From Rhynochetos jubatus (lineage: Eukaryota; Chordata; Aves; Eurypygiformes; Rhynochetidae): a stretch of DNA of 64,000 bases. Shown here one piece after another: positions 36,991 through 49,832 of this stretch. The position numbers and the translations under genes were made by a program. The DNA lies in assembly GCA_027574665.1 (NCBI GenBank), contig CM050651.1, positions 8,495,501 to 8,559,500 on the forward strand, written 5' to 3'. The notes under the pieces are model-generated. The model saw nothing but the letters and a program-made list of their open reading frames with translations. It made no database searches and was not told the origin of the DNA. Position 1 is the first letter of the stretch. The number at the start of each line of letters is the position of its first letter.

Positions 36991-39900
36991 CCAGATAATG
37001 GTCACATCAGTAACATGAGTTTATGTCACCTGCTTAGGATTCCTAGGTTGTCATTAGAACCTTAATTAATTATAAAGTAGGTTGGCTATTTCTTCTTCCT
37101 TTCTATGGTAATGAGAAAATCTGAATAGACACGTACTCTGGGCTGATAACACCAAATACTGTGTACACTGGCAGGCTGTAGGAACAGAAAGTTCAGTCAG
37201 TTGGCAACAGATTTCAGCAAAATACTCTGGATTTACACCAAGATGAATTAGAATGGACTGAACATCTATTAAATTTGCTTGTGTTTGTAATCACAGGCTT
37301 ACTAGCCTACTACCAAAATTTGACCTAAAAGGCATCAGTACTAGTGCCAAAAATTACATTCTAGCCAAAACAAATATTTTACTCTCAGTAAATAAATTTT
37401 CACTTTCCTGTCTAAGACTAATGTTGTTGAATCACAGCTGAAAAGGTCAGAAGCCCCTCTGCTTCCAGTATAAGTTACTAATGAATGTAAGGGACATTCT
37501 ACATCACAGTCCAAGAGCCAGCAGGATCTTCCAGTAAGAGTCCAGGAACTCTACAGAAGCGTGATCCAATGGAAAAAATATGATCAAATGTAATCCCCAG
37601 TAGAAATGTTCCTTACATCCATTTTTTTCAAGAAACATTTTTACTGTTGCAACATTAGCTAATTCTTGGAGGTCTCAAGTCTGCCTAAAAAAGTATTAAC
37701 AACAGGAATTTAGAAAATTATGACACATAGCATAGGTGAAGGCTCTGCATAGAACTGCAGATTATAGCCTTTAAAAAAAATATTATTCATTTATTGGATA
37801 AAAACAGGCACTTCATTTTCATCAGGCATTTGTTGTGGTGTCCTTTAGTGTAAATTAATAAATAAAAACACAGGGAGAGAAAGGGCAGCAAAATGCCGAC
37901 ACAGCTAGCAAGTTTTTAACTTCACCATAAAACAGATATCCCCACAGCAAATCAATACTGTAACCTCAGTCTGAAGGCCAACCAGCCCTGTCAGACCTAT
38001 TTGCTTGTATTTTTAATTTTTAGCATGCAGGAAGCTGTGCAGTTTGAGTAACTAAATTAGGCATCTGTCTTCTCAGTGTTAACAGTACAATTTGGGAAGG
38101 TCACTCCAGCCACACTCTTAAGGTCCTCATCCAGGCTCCCTCCATCCAAGGGGATCATTACAGAGACAGAAGGCAGTTATGTGCCCCACTCACGGCGTGA
38201 CAGGAAATTGGTCACAGCATGGTGTACATTTCTCCTTGTTGTTATCGTTATTTTCATTCACGGAAACAATTTAATAACCAACAAAGGAAGAAACTGCCAT
38301 AAACATTAGGCTGTTTTGTCTAGGATCCTGGCTCCAAGACTTGAGTTTTTCTCACTAGGTGATAAGATAACTTTAGCAAATAATAATGATAATATTAATA
38401 TGATAAACAATATCAGAAGATAAAAGGAACACAATGTCTACTGTAACCACCCCTTGACTGTTATTTTGTCTTTTTCTCACTTGTATTATGGCACATCACA
38501 GATTGTCTGCTTTCCTGTGTGAGTCACATCACAAATTACATCGTTTATCCTTCCAGGGAGTTCAAGCAATATAAACCATGGAGAGCAAAGCTTGCCTTGC
38601 ACCCTAACATAATCTAAAGTGCCTGGTGGTATAATTGTCTGACTGTTGACTGCTCTGCTTACAGGGCCTTTAAAGAAAAGAAAAAGAGTATGTCAGACTG
38701 CATTTTTTTGCTCCATTTACCCGCATCTCATTCTTTCATACTGCTACACCTGATACTTTTGCTCATTTTCTCTTGACTACCTTTCCACTGCCTCCTTGTC
38801 CTTCCCTTACCCAGCTTCCTTCCTTCCTCCTCAGTAGCCACTGATAAACGAATCCTTTCTTTTTTCCTAAGCTTGAGACTGAAATCATGTCCACAAAACC
38901 CTTTAAAAATTATTTGGGGTCTTTTAAGTAGGTGAGGTATGCTACAGGTTTTAACCAACCACCATAATATCATCAAGTGATGGCAAGAATGCATCGGGCA
39001 GTGTCCAAGTGAGCGTGGAGGCATCCAGCAGATCTAATCAAATCCACAACCAAGTCAAACAGAAGCCACAGAAAACGTACAAGGATATGTTGAAACATCA
39101 GCTATGCGTCACCATCTTCCCCCATCCCTCTCATCTGGTCCACAGATTTGAGTCACGAAAACGTTTGGTAAATACCATATAACCTTCATCTGAACCTGCT
39201 AAGTCATCAGATTTTTATTGCATTTACTTCTTGAATATACTTAATAAATTTTATAGTCTTAAATTCAATTATTTCTGAATATTTATTATTCAAATGCTTC
39301 CGATTACCTCTTTTTTTAAAGGTTTTGTGTTGCTAAGGCAGAAGATAGATCTGCCTTCAGCACCTCACCCTGGTATAATAGGATAAATCTGTTTTAAGGT
39401 TTATAAGTTTTTTCAGACCTACACACACAGTTTCTATGCATTACACTTCCAGGTTACACCATGTGAGGTTTTTATTTCTATTTGCACAAGATTTTTGTAT
39501 GCAAAGTGCTACCAAACACCTTATACAATTCTTCACACACTTTTCTCTGAATAATTGCATTTTACAATTGTTGCAAAACCATCAAATATTACTACATTGC
39601 ACACTGAAGTGGGGGAAAACCTGTTTTCAAAAATTCAGAACAAATTTGCATTGTTCGGTTGTGACACAGGCTCTATAATATCTCAAAAGTCATAAAAATG
39701 ATCCAGTAACAATTGCATTCAACAAGACTCTACCATGATTAGCTGACACCAAAAAAAGAAAACAGGCGTTGGAAGGTTTTAAAAATGAAGTCAATGATAA
39801 TTGGTTGTTGTGCTGTCTGCTTCACGAAATTCAGTTTGAAATATAATGCCTATCAAGGCTGTATTTTAGAAATATCTTCCCACAACTTCCAAATGATGAA

Positions 39901-42366
39901 AGAAATGGCCACATAAAGAAGTATTCTTCTCTAGAGCTTCACGTATTGCGTGTTGCGGCATGACTCTACTTTCACTATTCACTCTTCTTCTGTAAATAAT
40001 AGATAATTATATACTATATAAAACTATAATCATTGTTAATTTGTCATTTTCCAAGAGCTCCCTGTGAAATGTATTTGTTATTACACAGCTTCTTTTGAAA
40101 AAGACTATCTCTACAATCGCCAATATATGGAAACCGCCATTTTTCCGTTTAAAAGTATGCAAAGACACGGGGTTTGTTGCCAAGACTGGCATTCATATAC
40201 TTCCATTACCATTTAATGCAGTGATTCCACATGGAAATTTTTAGGTTTTGCTCATGACTCGCAAAATGGGCCAATCCCACCAGAAATCCATAATCTTAGG
40301 TAGCTACTTAGAGCTATTGTCCCTGAGCAGTTTTTCTGCCTCTGTGTTGGGTATCAGAAGGCCTAGGAGCAATAATACTTTTATTATAATAGGGTTTTAT
40401 ATTTATAAGTATTTATATATAGTTTTATTATAAAAGTTTTACCCCCTTCCTTGCAGCCTTCGTTCTGGGATTGCAACACACAAGTCTTCAAGCTGCAGGT
40501 TACATCAGGGACAGCCCGAGGAGTTTTGACCTAATTTACCTGTGATGAGTGGAAGTAACAGGAGCGAGAAAGCAGGGAAGTGAAACATCCTTGAAAACCC
40601 GAGGATTTTGTCTCTCTGAGCTCACAAGCTGTGGCCCACCATACCCCTCAGGAAATCCATTTTCAAGTTTGCACTGGGAACAACGCTAGAGGCAAAGGGC
40701 TCCAAGCCCAGCAAGGCACTAATAGCCAAATATCCCTTACAAGTTTTAATGAGTGATGGAAAAAAGTTACAGAGTGGAATGCTGATATGTTAACAACAGT
40801 GTAACACAGAAATGGGTTTTTTAAATCAGATTCTGAACCAATACTTGCACCATCACAGCAAAATGGCACCAGGCTACAGTGCAGTAAAAAGAAATACCAA
40901 AATGCTGACATGTAGCATCTCCAGTGCCTATTAAAAGTCACACTGTGTACACATGCCATTACACACTACAGACATTTCATACAGTACCACTCACGGGAAT
41001 AATGGTGGTCTAGCTCATCTTTCCAAAAGGAAAAAGCGTAATTCTAGGGCTTTTTTGCAAACCTTTTTGAAATAATGACCATTGGTTCAAATCATATCTA
41101 GAGGAACAATCTGACTTGCCCGCATTTCCACATATTTACGGTTTACATTCAGCTCTCAAGATGTGGTTCCAAACTACCAAACCCACAACAGCTGTTTTCA
41201 GAAACTAGCATTGCTTATCATTCGGTATCAAGCTTTAGAGACCATTAGAGTATGGAAGGAATGCCACAAATGAACCTGATTCCTAGAGTCCTGGGAGATT
41301 TGTTTCAGTTTCTAATCAAACTGGTTCCCAGACTTAATTCAATCAGCCTTTATTTTTCCTACATGTTGGCAGGAAAGGGACTTTTTTTTTCCCCAGAAGC
41401 AATTACTGTAAATATAAATGGCTGAGCACTCAAGCAGTATATTAACAATTCTAAATCCTTTTCTTCTGCTCTTGCTCATAAAACCCCTTCCTTCCAAGCA
41501 ACAGTAATGCCCCTCTATAGCACAAAAAGTATAAAGACAGACCATCTGGGGTAGCATGACTGCCTTTTCCATACTTCCACAGATTCAAGGTGACCCCTTC
41601 CAATGTTTCAGGCTCCTGGATCACTTTAGGAAAGACTGGAGACTTCTTACAGCTTATCTTACACTCGAGATCTTTTGAAGGGCATCAGATGTATTAGACA
41701 TGATAGAAGAAAAGGAAGGAGGGAGGATGAAGTGAATTGATACGGAGTTCCTGCCCGTGTTTATGTCAAGCTCACTTGAAAGAAATTTGTTCAGTTAGAG
41801 GATAGTGACTTCCTGTATTACAATCAGTAAGGGGACCAAGTACATAAACAATACTGACTTTCACTCCTACAAGCAGTCTACTACTGCTTTAAATGTTAAT
41901 CATGTGGTGACATGACATGCGTAAGTGTTGAAAAGACAGCACCCCACGACAATGAAAAGTGACACACTGGAAGGAGAACCTATTTGCAGCTGGAAAAAGC
42001 ACTAGGTTTGTGTAACGGCCTTCCCAGATAAAACAGCATAGACAATTGGAGTTGTATAAATATACATATACACACTCAGAAAGAGTGGGATAGAAAAATA
42101 AATAGATACACGGTAAATTTACAAGAGCTCAGAAGTTGGTTTCTAGTTCTTGAACTAAAAACAAACTACACTGAATGTGTATCTATGATCACAGCTACAA
42201 CCACAGAATATCTGTTCAGTTCTGGTGACAAATTTACAAGTGGGCTAGTATTTTTACACTATTTCGATCGTCAGTTTGATATAAGCACAGCAGATTGCTT
42301 AATCGAATTTACAACCAGTCAGCAGCATTGATTACCTAAGAGGGAGGAGGTATATCTAAGATACTC

Positions 42367-42399
42367 AAACAACTTCTACAGGAAAAGTTGTTTTTCCTG
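42367..42399. repeat. Two overlapping, mutually exclusive hairpins
   Basis: AAACAACTT (42367-42375) pairs with AAGTTGTTT (42385-42393). CAGGAAAA (42379-42386) pairs with TTTTCCTG (42392-42399). The arms interleave, so only one stem can form at a time. Function is unknown. Confidence 0.75.
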
Positions 42400-43024
42400 C
42401 GCTTCAGATGCACCAGCCTAAAGGGCTGGGAGTGTCAGCAGTCCCTGACAGAGGAAAGGAGGAAGGTGACTAAAAGGCAGTTGCTTTCAGTTTGCGGTAC
42501 CTCTACAGAGAACCCTTTTCTTTGGGCCATGTAGCATTTACAAACGTATGCTTTGGTTACCTTTCCTTCTCTTGTTATCGTTTCCATGCCTCAGAAGAAA
42601 ACCCCACGCACCTACCCGTACACAGTACCAGGTGGCAGGGAAGACCGCTGTACAGGAAATTACCCAATTATCCTCATTCAGTGGTGTGGGTTTCAAAAGA
42701 AGGCAAGGCCACTCCTTCATATTCCACATTAAAAGAATATTGGTGCTATAACGCAAAACCACATAGGCAGAGAAATATAAAGATTATATAAGAATGGACA
42801 GGCATTATCCCTTCTGGGACGTCAGCTGGTGCTGAATAAGTACCAGAGATGGAGATCTCTGCAACCCTTCCCCTTTGTAAATTCATACCACCGTCCCCGC
42901 ATCCCTTCAGCGCGGTTTTTAGTTTAATGAATAGTCCTAAGGAGTTTTCGTACCCAGTGAAAGTACTGAATAAAAGTGTGTTAAACAGGCTAGAAGAACC
43001 TGTCAGGGGCATGTCATCTTCAGC

Positions 43025-43041
43025 AAAAAAAAAAAAAAAAA
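43025..43041 (+). repeat. A17 homopolymer
   Basis: Seventeen consecutive adenines. It encodes the lysine or phenylalanine runs seen in overlapping spurious open frames here. Confidence 0.95.
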
Positions 43042-43456
43042 GATACAGCATCATGTTTATACGTATATGATGACTTTTACTTCTATGACTTGGTTTCATT
43101 ATATTTTACGAAAACACCCTACCTTTTAAGAATTTTCTGCAATTTTATTACCACCTGGCTACATTGTTTGCCTTTCATTACATTATGTTTCATTACATGA
43201 AAAAAGGCTATAATGTTTATCTCAATTTAATGAAAAGTCTCTTTCACTGTAGCACAAATTGTGAGGAAGTTACCTATTTCCTAAGTACTAAAGAAAGGAC
43301 CTTTAATTTGCTGACACTGCTGACACTTACTCATGTTTCCTTCTTATTTATTCAAGTCAATTTCTGTAACATTTCCTTATTCCTGATTTTCATTCTGTTT
43401 TTTCAACATAAAGGCAATTCTACACATCTTAAGCAGAACATTTTGTATTTAGGTGA

Positions 43457-43471
43457 TTTTTTTTTTTTTTT
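43457..43471 (+). repeat. T15 homopolymer
   Basis: Fifteen consecutive thymines in an AT-rich neighbourhood, 416 bases after the A17 tract. Confidence 0.95.
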
Positions 43472-45518
43472 AACATTTAATTACACATTTTAACAATGTA
43501 GTGGTTAGGGAACAATTTACAGTCAGGACCGATTACAAAGGAAGCTCCTGGATCACAAAGGTCCCAGTGCTTTTGAAAGGTTTCTCCTCATTTTCGTCCA
43601 TGCATGCTGCTGTATGCATAAAGGGTGACATCACTCATCTGCATTATTGTGCTGTACATTCATCAAAGTACTGATTAGAATCTAAAAGTTCTCAAATAGC
43701 AGTAGGATTTAGTAATTTGTAATCAGATATGTAAGAGGGAACAAAAGGAAGTATCAGAGCTCTCAAAGGGAGTTTGTGACCTTCTCGCACAGGTTCTGGA
43801 ATAACTTTCTCTGTTGATTGTAAATTGTACCTGAATGGCAATAATAACAAAGCAGCTAGATGCATATTACAGGTGAGAGAGTTTTCCAGTCAAGCACCTA
43901 CTCTGTGATTACATTTTAGTATTTTACCACACATTCAGGAATATTAGTACACGAGAAGGAAGACGGACGTGAGCAACGTGGTACGGCGAGATTGTCAGAC
44001 GTTTCATTTGTTGTGGCTAACAGTTCTAGGGGGGGATTTTCTGGTTTCATATGGGCATGCTGCTACATTGCTGCTGTTCTTTAATTAATCTGAGGCCGTG
44101 AAAGCTTTTCATTGAGCAGCAATGAGGTCCACAACGTGCATGAGTTGGATACTATGTGGAAAATGTGATGATAGCTGACATTATACAACTGTAGTGGGTA
44201 TGAACCCTCTCTCTAAGGACATGTAGAAGGTTGCAAGCTACATCATGATATGAATCAAGCCAAACATTTTATTTTTATTTCCATGAAAAAGAAACCTGTT
44301 TCAATAGCGTATTTGTCTCCCTTTAAACTGATTCTTCTATCTGCATAAAATGTCAATAAATCATTCCAGACTTGATTATGCAAGCACAGGGCATATCCCA
44401 AAGAAAGTTTACAGTTTCAAGTCAAGACATCTTTGTCAATGACCTCAAGGCTCTCGCAGATCCCAGGTGGAACACAGCTCACGAGTTCAGTTCTCACTTT
44501 CAGCCTCCCAGGCAATACCTGTTACTTCCAGAGTACTATTCAATTACCGCTTTGCTTACAAAATACAGATATGTTTAGATGATAGGCAGGGGGTCTTTAC
44601 TCCCATCCAGCAAAGCCTGCCTCTCTGTTTTGAGGCTATTGATGGCATATTTGGGTGCAGATACTCGGTCACCACCTCCTGCACTGAAATCCGAGTGCAG
44701 CAACAAGAATCTGCAAGAGTCTCAAGACTTTCCGTCTCACTTGGGGGCCTGCTGGGACCCCACTCAGCAGCACAGAGCTGTTCAAAATTGTGTTCAGCTG
44801 CAACATCCTCCCAAGGGCTGTTTCAGCAGCTGGGGCTTGCCAGAGTTCACAAACGGTTTAAGTATCCCTCCTGCCTAGCCGAGCTACATCCCAGGCATGC
44901 TCCCCTCATGAAAAGCAGAGTGAGAGGGTGCTGGGGGTCCAGGCTCCCACGGCTCAGAGGTACCGAGGAATTCCCTTGTGCACCAGTGATGCAGAGGCAA
45001 TGGATGCAAGCCAGGGATCTGTCTCAGAAACTGCTTATTTTAGATAGCGATTCTCCCCCCACACACCACTTTCATTAAATGCAAATTACCGTATGTTAGA
45101 TAACATTAACCTGTAAGTGAGACGGAACACCGGGAAGGCATTTCCTTCCACTGACTCGGTATCACGCACTTTTCTCAGGTTTTAAAAATCCTGTTTCAAA
45201 CTGCTTCTCTCAAAATGGATAAACATCCATTTGTGCAGCTCAGGGGATGAAAAGTTCCTGCATGTTCCAGGAATGCAATTGCTTGTCTGCACATACATGA
45301 ATTTTGGAAACACAACCAATTTCATCCCTTTCCAAAGATTGAGTTCGCACTGTATTATGACAGATCATTTCAGTAGGTCAGAGAGAACTCAGTATCTAGA
45401 AGAAAGGTCCCTAATGGGGGACTCTGAATCTGCTGTTGTTTTCTGCTGCAGCCTTGTTTTTCAGAGCCCTGCCAGTACCAGCAGCTTCCACTCACAGAAG
45501 GGTCTGCAATCTTTAATA

Positions 45519-45531
45519 TTTTTTTTTTTTT
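45519..45531 (+). repeat. T13 homopolymer
   Basis: Thirteen consecutive thymines, with no recognised element attached. Confidence 0.95.
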
Positions 45532-48500
45532 GGCCATTCTTACAAAGCACACAGTTCCCATTCTGCCTTTGCTCATTGTCATTAAAACTTCACCAACAAC
45601 AAGCAGACTGAAAGGGGTGTAAATGAATGTAGACGCTACCCCCCTCTTTTGTTTCCTGAAATCCAGCCAAAATCATCGCGTTTCATACATCCTGAATAAA
45701 ATCATAAATCCTTCCCCACAGGGAGCAGGGTGTTCCCCTTGAAAGTTGGCCGCTGGTTGCAAACCGCTTCAGGAATATAGGCCAGGTTTCTAAGGTTCCT
45801 GCTAAAACTGTAACTGAGGCATGTCTATGTTTTTTGTAACACATAAGCTGCTTCCTTTCCTCTGAAAACAATGTTTTGCATATTTTTAAAATAATATTCC
45901 CCTCTGAATCTATACACTTAGAAGGTATATGCCTGAGCTGCCAGAGGCTATAAATTGTCCCAGCTCGACTGGACATAAGGAATCTATTTCGCCTTACACA
46001 AGGGGAGGATGTGACCCTAAGTGCAAAATTTCAAACCCGTTTTTTAGTGCAGCTTTACTTATGTGAAGAATTTGTTGGAGATTAGTTGAGTGTGACCTTT
46101 ATGATATCTTGAAATAGTTTTGCCTTACTCTGTGAAGAGTTTTATATTCAATCTTCACCATAGAGATAACTATGAGAATGCACATAGGTTCCCATGCTAC
46201 TCAGCTATGGATATCAAGTGCTGCGTTACTGTCTTGCAAATGTATTGTCTGCACTGCAGGATAGCATCATAGTTTATGTACCTAAGCCAGCATTTTCACT
46301 TCTATAAGCATACTTCAAGACACCTAATTTTGCCTTTACACACCAACCATTTCCATTATCATCCCCCGGCTTTTATGAATCTCCAGTACCCTCACTTCCC
46401 TTTCAATGCAAAGTTCTTAACATACAGGACACATGAAAAATGGAAATATTTTGCCCTTCTTCATCAAAATGAGTAGTGGTAAAGTAATATAACCAAGCAT
46501 GCCACGTCTCTGTTCCAGCCAATAAACAGACCATCTTCCTACAGTTTCAGTGCAAAAAAATATTTTCCCCTCACAATTATCATTATTAATCCTCTCCTGG
46601 ATGCCCACGGTATATTTATACGTTAGTGAAACTGAATTTTGAGAGGTAGAACACTTGGGTAAAACATCCTTAGGCTTTTGGATATTCTTGAGGGAAATCA
46701 CATAAATAAATGAGCATTTCTTTCTATATATACATGAACTTTTCCCAGAAGATAAAGACACAGCTACTTCACTGAAATTCTGGTAATTACGCTCTTACAA
46801 AATCTGAAAGTAATGATCTATCATAGCCCATAAAGTAAGCGAAGTCTGGTAAATAAGCAGTTCTTGCCAGAAGTTGGCCTGTTTTTCTAAAACCTCTACT
46901 TGCTGGTTTGTGACTGATTCAGTACAGCAGGTTCATTAAGTCATTAAACCCCTTCTGTGCATTAATGTTCTTCTGCTGTTCCTGGCACCCCCTGGCACTA
47001 CGTGTACACCAGGAAATTCCCATCTCTTTAACCAGGAACATGTTTCTTTCTCAGCTTGCATTGCTAAATCAGCAGCAATAGCACACCATTCTGGGTTCAT
47101 GTTCATCAATGAATTGCACCAGCCATCCTGTTCAGGTACAGAATTGTTTTCTCTTAATCTAGGGGGATTGTGTTGTCTTTCTTGTTTTACCTTCTTTTTC
47201 TCTTATTATATTAACTGGATGTGAAGTAAAATGCTAAAGCACTATAGAATCTAGTTTATTATCATTCACAAATAGCAAAACCAGTAGTAGATATGTGTTA
47301 GTACTTCGTGTTACAGTATTGCACAGAAATATATGCAGCATATTTAGGATTAGGAAATTGCAAAAGTGGTTTAAAGTCACTGTGCACCAAACTTAAAGCT
47401 CCACCAGATGCAGGAAGGTCAGACTCAAATTATTTGACCTATTTTCAGTATTCTTATGAGCCCTGGACAACAACCTTTCCTGCTGAGGATTTTCCAGCTT
47501 CTGCAATGGGACTCAATTGAACAAACATCAGCCAACCTCTGACCTCAGCATGCATCTTTAATGATCACATTATTTGCCCATCCATAAAGTGCACAACTCC
47601 AAGGCCACAGTTGTCACAGTAACTTGGATAAGGTGTCAAAGAGAAAAGGGCAAAACTGACGCTATGCAAACACCAAGCAGTCTTTCTAACAAGACTTCTA
47701 AAAGGAACACGATCTGAAGAACACGACAGACCTCAACAACACTTTTGTCTTTCATGCTTTCTACTGTTTCAAAATATTTATCTCCTCAGTGACAATCTTC
47801 TCGAAAAGCATTTTTCCCCACATAATTTAGGGACTGGTCTGGGCTTGTACCTATCAGAAACTACTAGCCCAATTCAATTAACTATTTGCTATCCTTTTAG
47901 GAAGTCAGCAGAGGTAAAATTAAAAGAAAAAAATATTAAGAAGTGCTCACCACAGCCATGAACAGGAAGATTAGCAGCAGCCAAAGTGCAAGTACATACT
48001 CTCTTCCCACCTGGGTCTCAAAAAAGAAATTGCAAATATTTGTTATGTCACTGTACCCCATAATCATCCACAGCCTCTAAAAGCCAGAGGAAAACACACT
48101 GCAATTTTTAGTGGCATTCACAGGAAGCATGGGATAGACTTAGGGAAACTGTTTTATGTTTTCCTATCCCATAAGTTGTTTCTGATCATGAAAATTCTTC
48201 AAAATGCTCATTTTGTAATTTGAGATGGAAATGCATGTCACTGACTCCTCTTCCTCTCATAAATGCCCCCTCCTTTACTTAACACTTCATCTCTGAATAA
48301 CAAATTAAAGGGAAAAGAAGCCTCAAGTCTTCCTCACAAGGTTTCATCAACCTATGAACCCTTAGTCTTATCAATTAGAGTTGTTTTGAGAACTCTTCTT
48401 TGTGAGCTTCATACTTAGACTGCCTCTTTCCAAAAGTCATTGGCACATCTTTAGCTCCTAAGACTGCGAGAAAAAAGCCAGCATGTGACTTTCTGTACAC

Positions 48501-48848
48501 AAGTGCACTTAGAAGCAACGAGTCTTTGCCGAAAGCAGAGAACGATCCCTGAGACTTTAAACATGCCTGCACTGAAATGAAAGCTCAGAAGTGCTGCCCC
48601 AGATTTTGCATTAAATACTAGATTGTGCTGTTTTGCTTAAATTGGGGAAGGCTTAGTCTTTTCCCTCTCTTCGCTTTTCCCACCAATGCAAAAGCAGCAC
48701 ACTGCTGCTGGAGAGCCATCTTGTCATGCCACCACAGTAGTCCTGGCAACCCTCAGAGACCACGAAGGCCTCCATACCAGAATGGTGTAGAAAGGAGGGG
48801 AGGGGCAAGGCAGGGCGTGGATCTCAACACAGCAGCACAGGAGAATTG

Positions 48849-49266
48849 TAGAATCACAGAATCTTTTAGGTTGGAAAATACCTTTAAGAGCATCAAGTCC
48901 AACCATTAACCCAGCGCTGCCAAGTCCACCACTAAACCATGTCCCTAAGCACCATATCCACACATCTTCTAAATGTCTCCAGAGATGGTGACTCCAACAA
49001 CCTCCCTGGGCAGACCGCTCCAACGTCTGACAGCCCTTTCCATGAAGAAATGTTTCCTACTATTCAATCTAAACCTCTTCTGGCACAACTTGAGGCTGTT
49101 TCCTCTTGTCCCGTCACTTGGGAGAAGAGACCAACACCCACCTCTCTGCAACCTCCTTTGAGGTAGTTGTAGAGTCATAACGTCTCCCCTGAGTCTCCTC
49201 TTTTCCAGGCTGAACAACTCGAGTTTCGTCAGCCACTCCTCACAGGACTTGTGCTCCAGACCCTTC
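48849..49266 (-). mobile_element. CR1 LINE, 5'-truncated 3' fragment
   Basis: On the plus strand the element begins with the reverse complement of the CR1 tail (TAGAATCACAGAATC, 48849-48863), then AGGTTGGAAAA. It runs through the familiar CR1 end-of-ORF2/3'UTR sequence, including CACCATATCCACA, GGTGACTCCAACAACC, TTTCCTCTTGTCCCGTCAC and CTCCAGACCCTTC. The insertion is therefore on the minus strand, with its 3' end at 48849 and its 5' truncation at about 49266. Its fairly good match to the remembered consensus suggests it is younger than the copy at 23.5 kb. CR1 copies usually lack a poly-A tail and clear target duplications, and none is evident here. Open frames inside it on both strands are incidental. 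Confidence 0.93.
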
Positions 49267-49287
49267 TAGCCATCCCCTCTAGAAGGG
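49261..49287. repeat. Hairpin at the CR1 5' truncation point
   Basis: CCCTTCTAG (49261-49269) and CTAGAAGGG (49279-49287) are perfect reverse complements with a 9-base spacer. The left arm begins with the last recognisable CR1 bases (CCCTTC), so the inverted repeat straddles the element's truncation boundary. Confidence 0.85.
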
Positions 49288-49484
49288 ACAGCTGTATGAC
49301 GTTCCGTGCCACCAAAGCCCCAGCCAGGCATATTACACCCTATGGGCAGTCCAATTTTTAAAGCCAAGCATGAAGTAGGATCTCCCTTTACTCCTGTGTT
49401 CCACAGTAATGGCCAGTGCCTGCCTGCAACTTGCTCATTCCAACAAATACCATCTCTGATTAAACTGTATAATAAGGTAATTAG

Positions 49485-49494
49485 CCTTTAAAGG
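49485..49494. promoter_or_regulatory. Consensus CArG box (SRF/MEF2-type site)
   Basis: CCTTTAAAGG matches the serum response factor consensus CC(A/T)6GG exactly and is palindromic. A perfect 20-base palindrome lies 8 bases downstream. The match is a direct observation; binding is inferred and untested. A single 10-base motif can occur by chance in 64 kb. Confidence 0.4.
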
Positions 49495-49502
49495 GCTGAG
49501 GC

Positions 49503-49522
49503 ATAATTCTCATGAGAATTAT
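49503..49522. repeat. Perfect 20-base palindrome
   Basis: ATAATTCTCATGAGAATTAT is identical to its reverse complement with no spacer. The core TTCTCATGAGAA resembles a head-to-head pair of TTC/GAA half-sites, a layout used by dimeric factors such as STAT or heat-shock proteins, although the spacing matches neither exactly. Confidence 0.9.
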
Positions 49523-49668
49523 ATCCCTTGTGCTCTACGAAGGAAGGGAAAATGATTGCGGTAATCCACCATTATAGAGAAATATGATGTCTGGTTTTAA
49601 AAGTGTTTTACACTCTCTCTTTTCCTGGCTCTACTTGCAACATCTCTGTGGTGAACTGCTGAATTGAA

Positions 49669-49688
49669 GGGGGGGGGGGGGGGGGGGG
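49669..49688 (+). repeat. G20 homopolymer
   Basis: Twenty consecutive guanines. Such a run can form G-quadruplex structures and is often mis-sized in assemblies. A copy-number error here is possible. Confidence 0.9.
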
Positions 49689-49811
49689 TGTTTATTGCTT
49701 CCTAGCCATTAATGAGGAAACAAAGTCTTTTTTTAAAAATCAATTACCTGTAAAACACAGTATCAGAGATCATGTTTAGAGCAAATGATTTTAACTTCCC
49801 TTAGTAAATAA

Positions 49812-49832
49812 GTGGGGGGGGTGGTGTGGTGG
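49812..49832 (+). repeat. G-rich tract
   Basis: A run of eight G (49814-49821) followed by TGGTGTGGTGG. It is another potential quadruplex-forming stretch, 125 bases after the G20 run. Confidence 0.85.

Larger units (their letters stand above)
36991..48848. other. Unassigned non-coding DNA
   Basis: AT-rich unique sequence with homopolymers at 43025, 43457 and 45519 and the interleaved hairpins at 42367. An AT-rich imperfect inverted repeat lies around 40375-40440. The longest open frame (44467-45078) begins with GTG and has no ATG for about 147 codons, so it is not accepted as a gene. Confidence 0.6.

Noticed and set aside
41084..41093. GGTTCAAATC, a tRNA B-box-like word
   Set aside because: No A box, acceptor stem or cloverleaf can be built around it.
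42746..43099. 117-codon minus-strand frame with a hydrophobic end
   Set aside because: It includes a phenylalanine run encoded by the A17 homopolymer and matches no family.
44467..45078. Longest open frame, 203 codons
   Set aside because: It starts with GTG and lacks an ATG until about codon 148, a second frame is open over the same stretch, and no domain is recognisable. Local GC-richness explains it.
48625..49217. Several overlapping open frames on both strands
   Set aside because: They lie largely within the CR1 fragment or its flanks and are not the CR1 reading frame in intact form.
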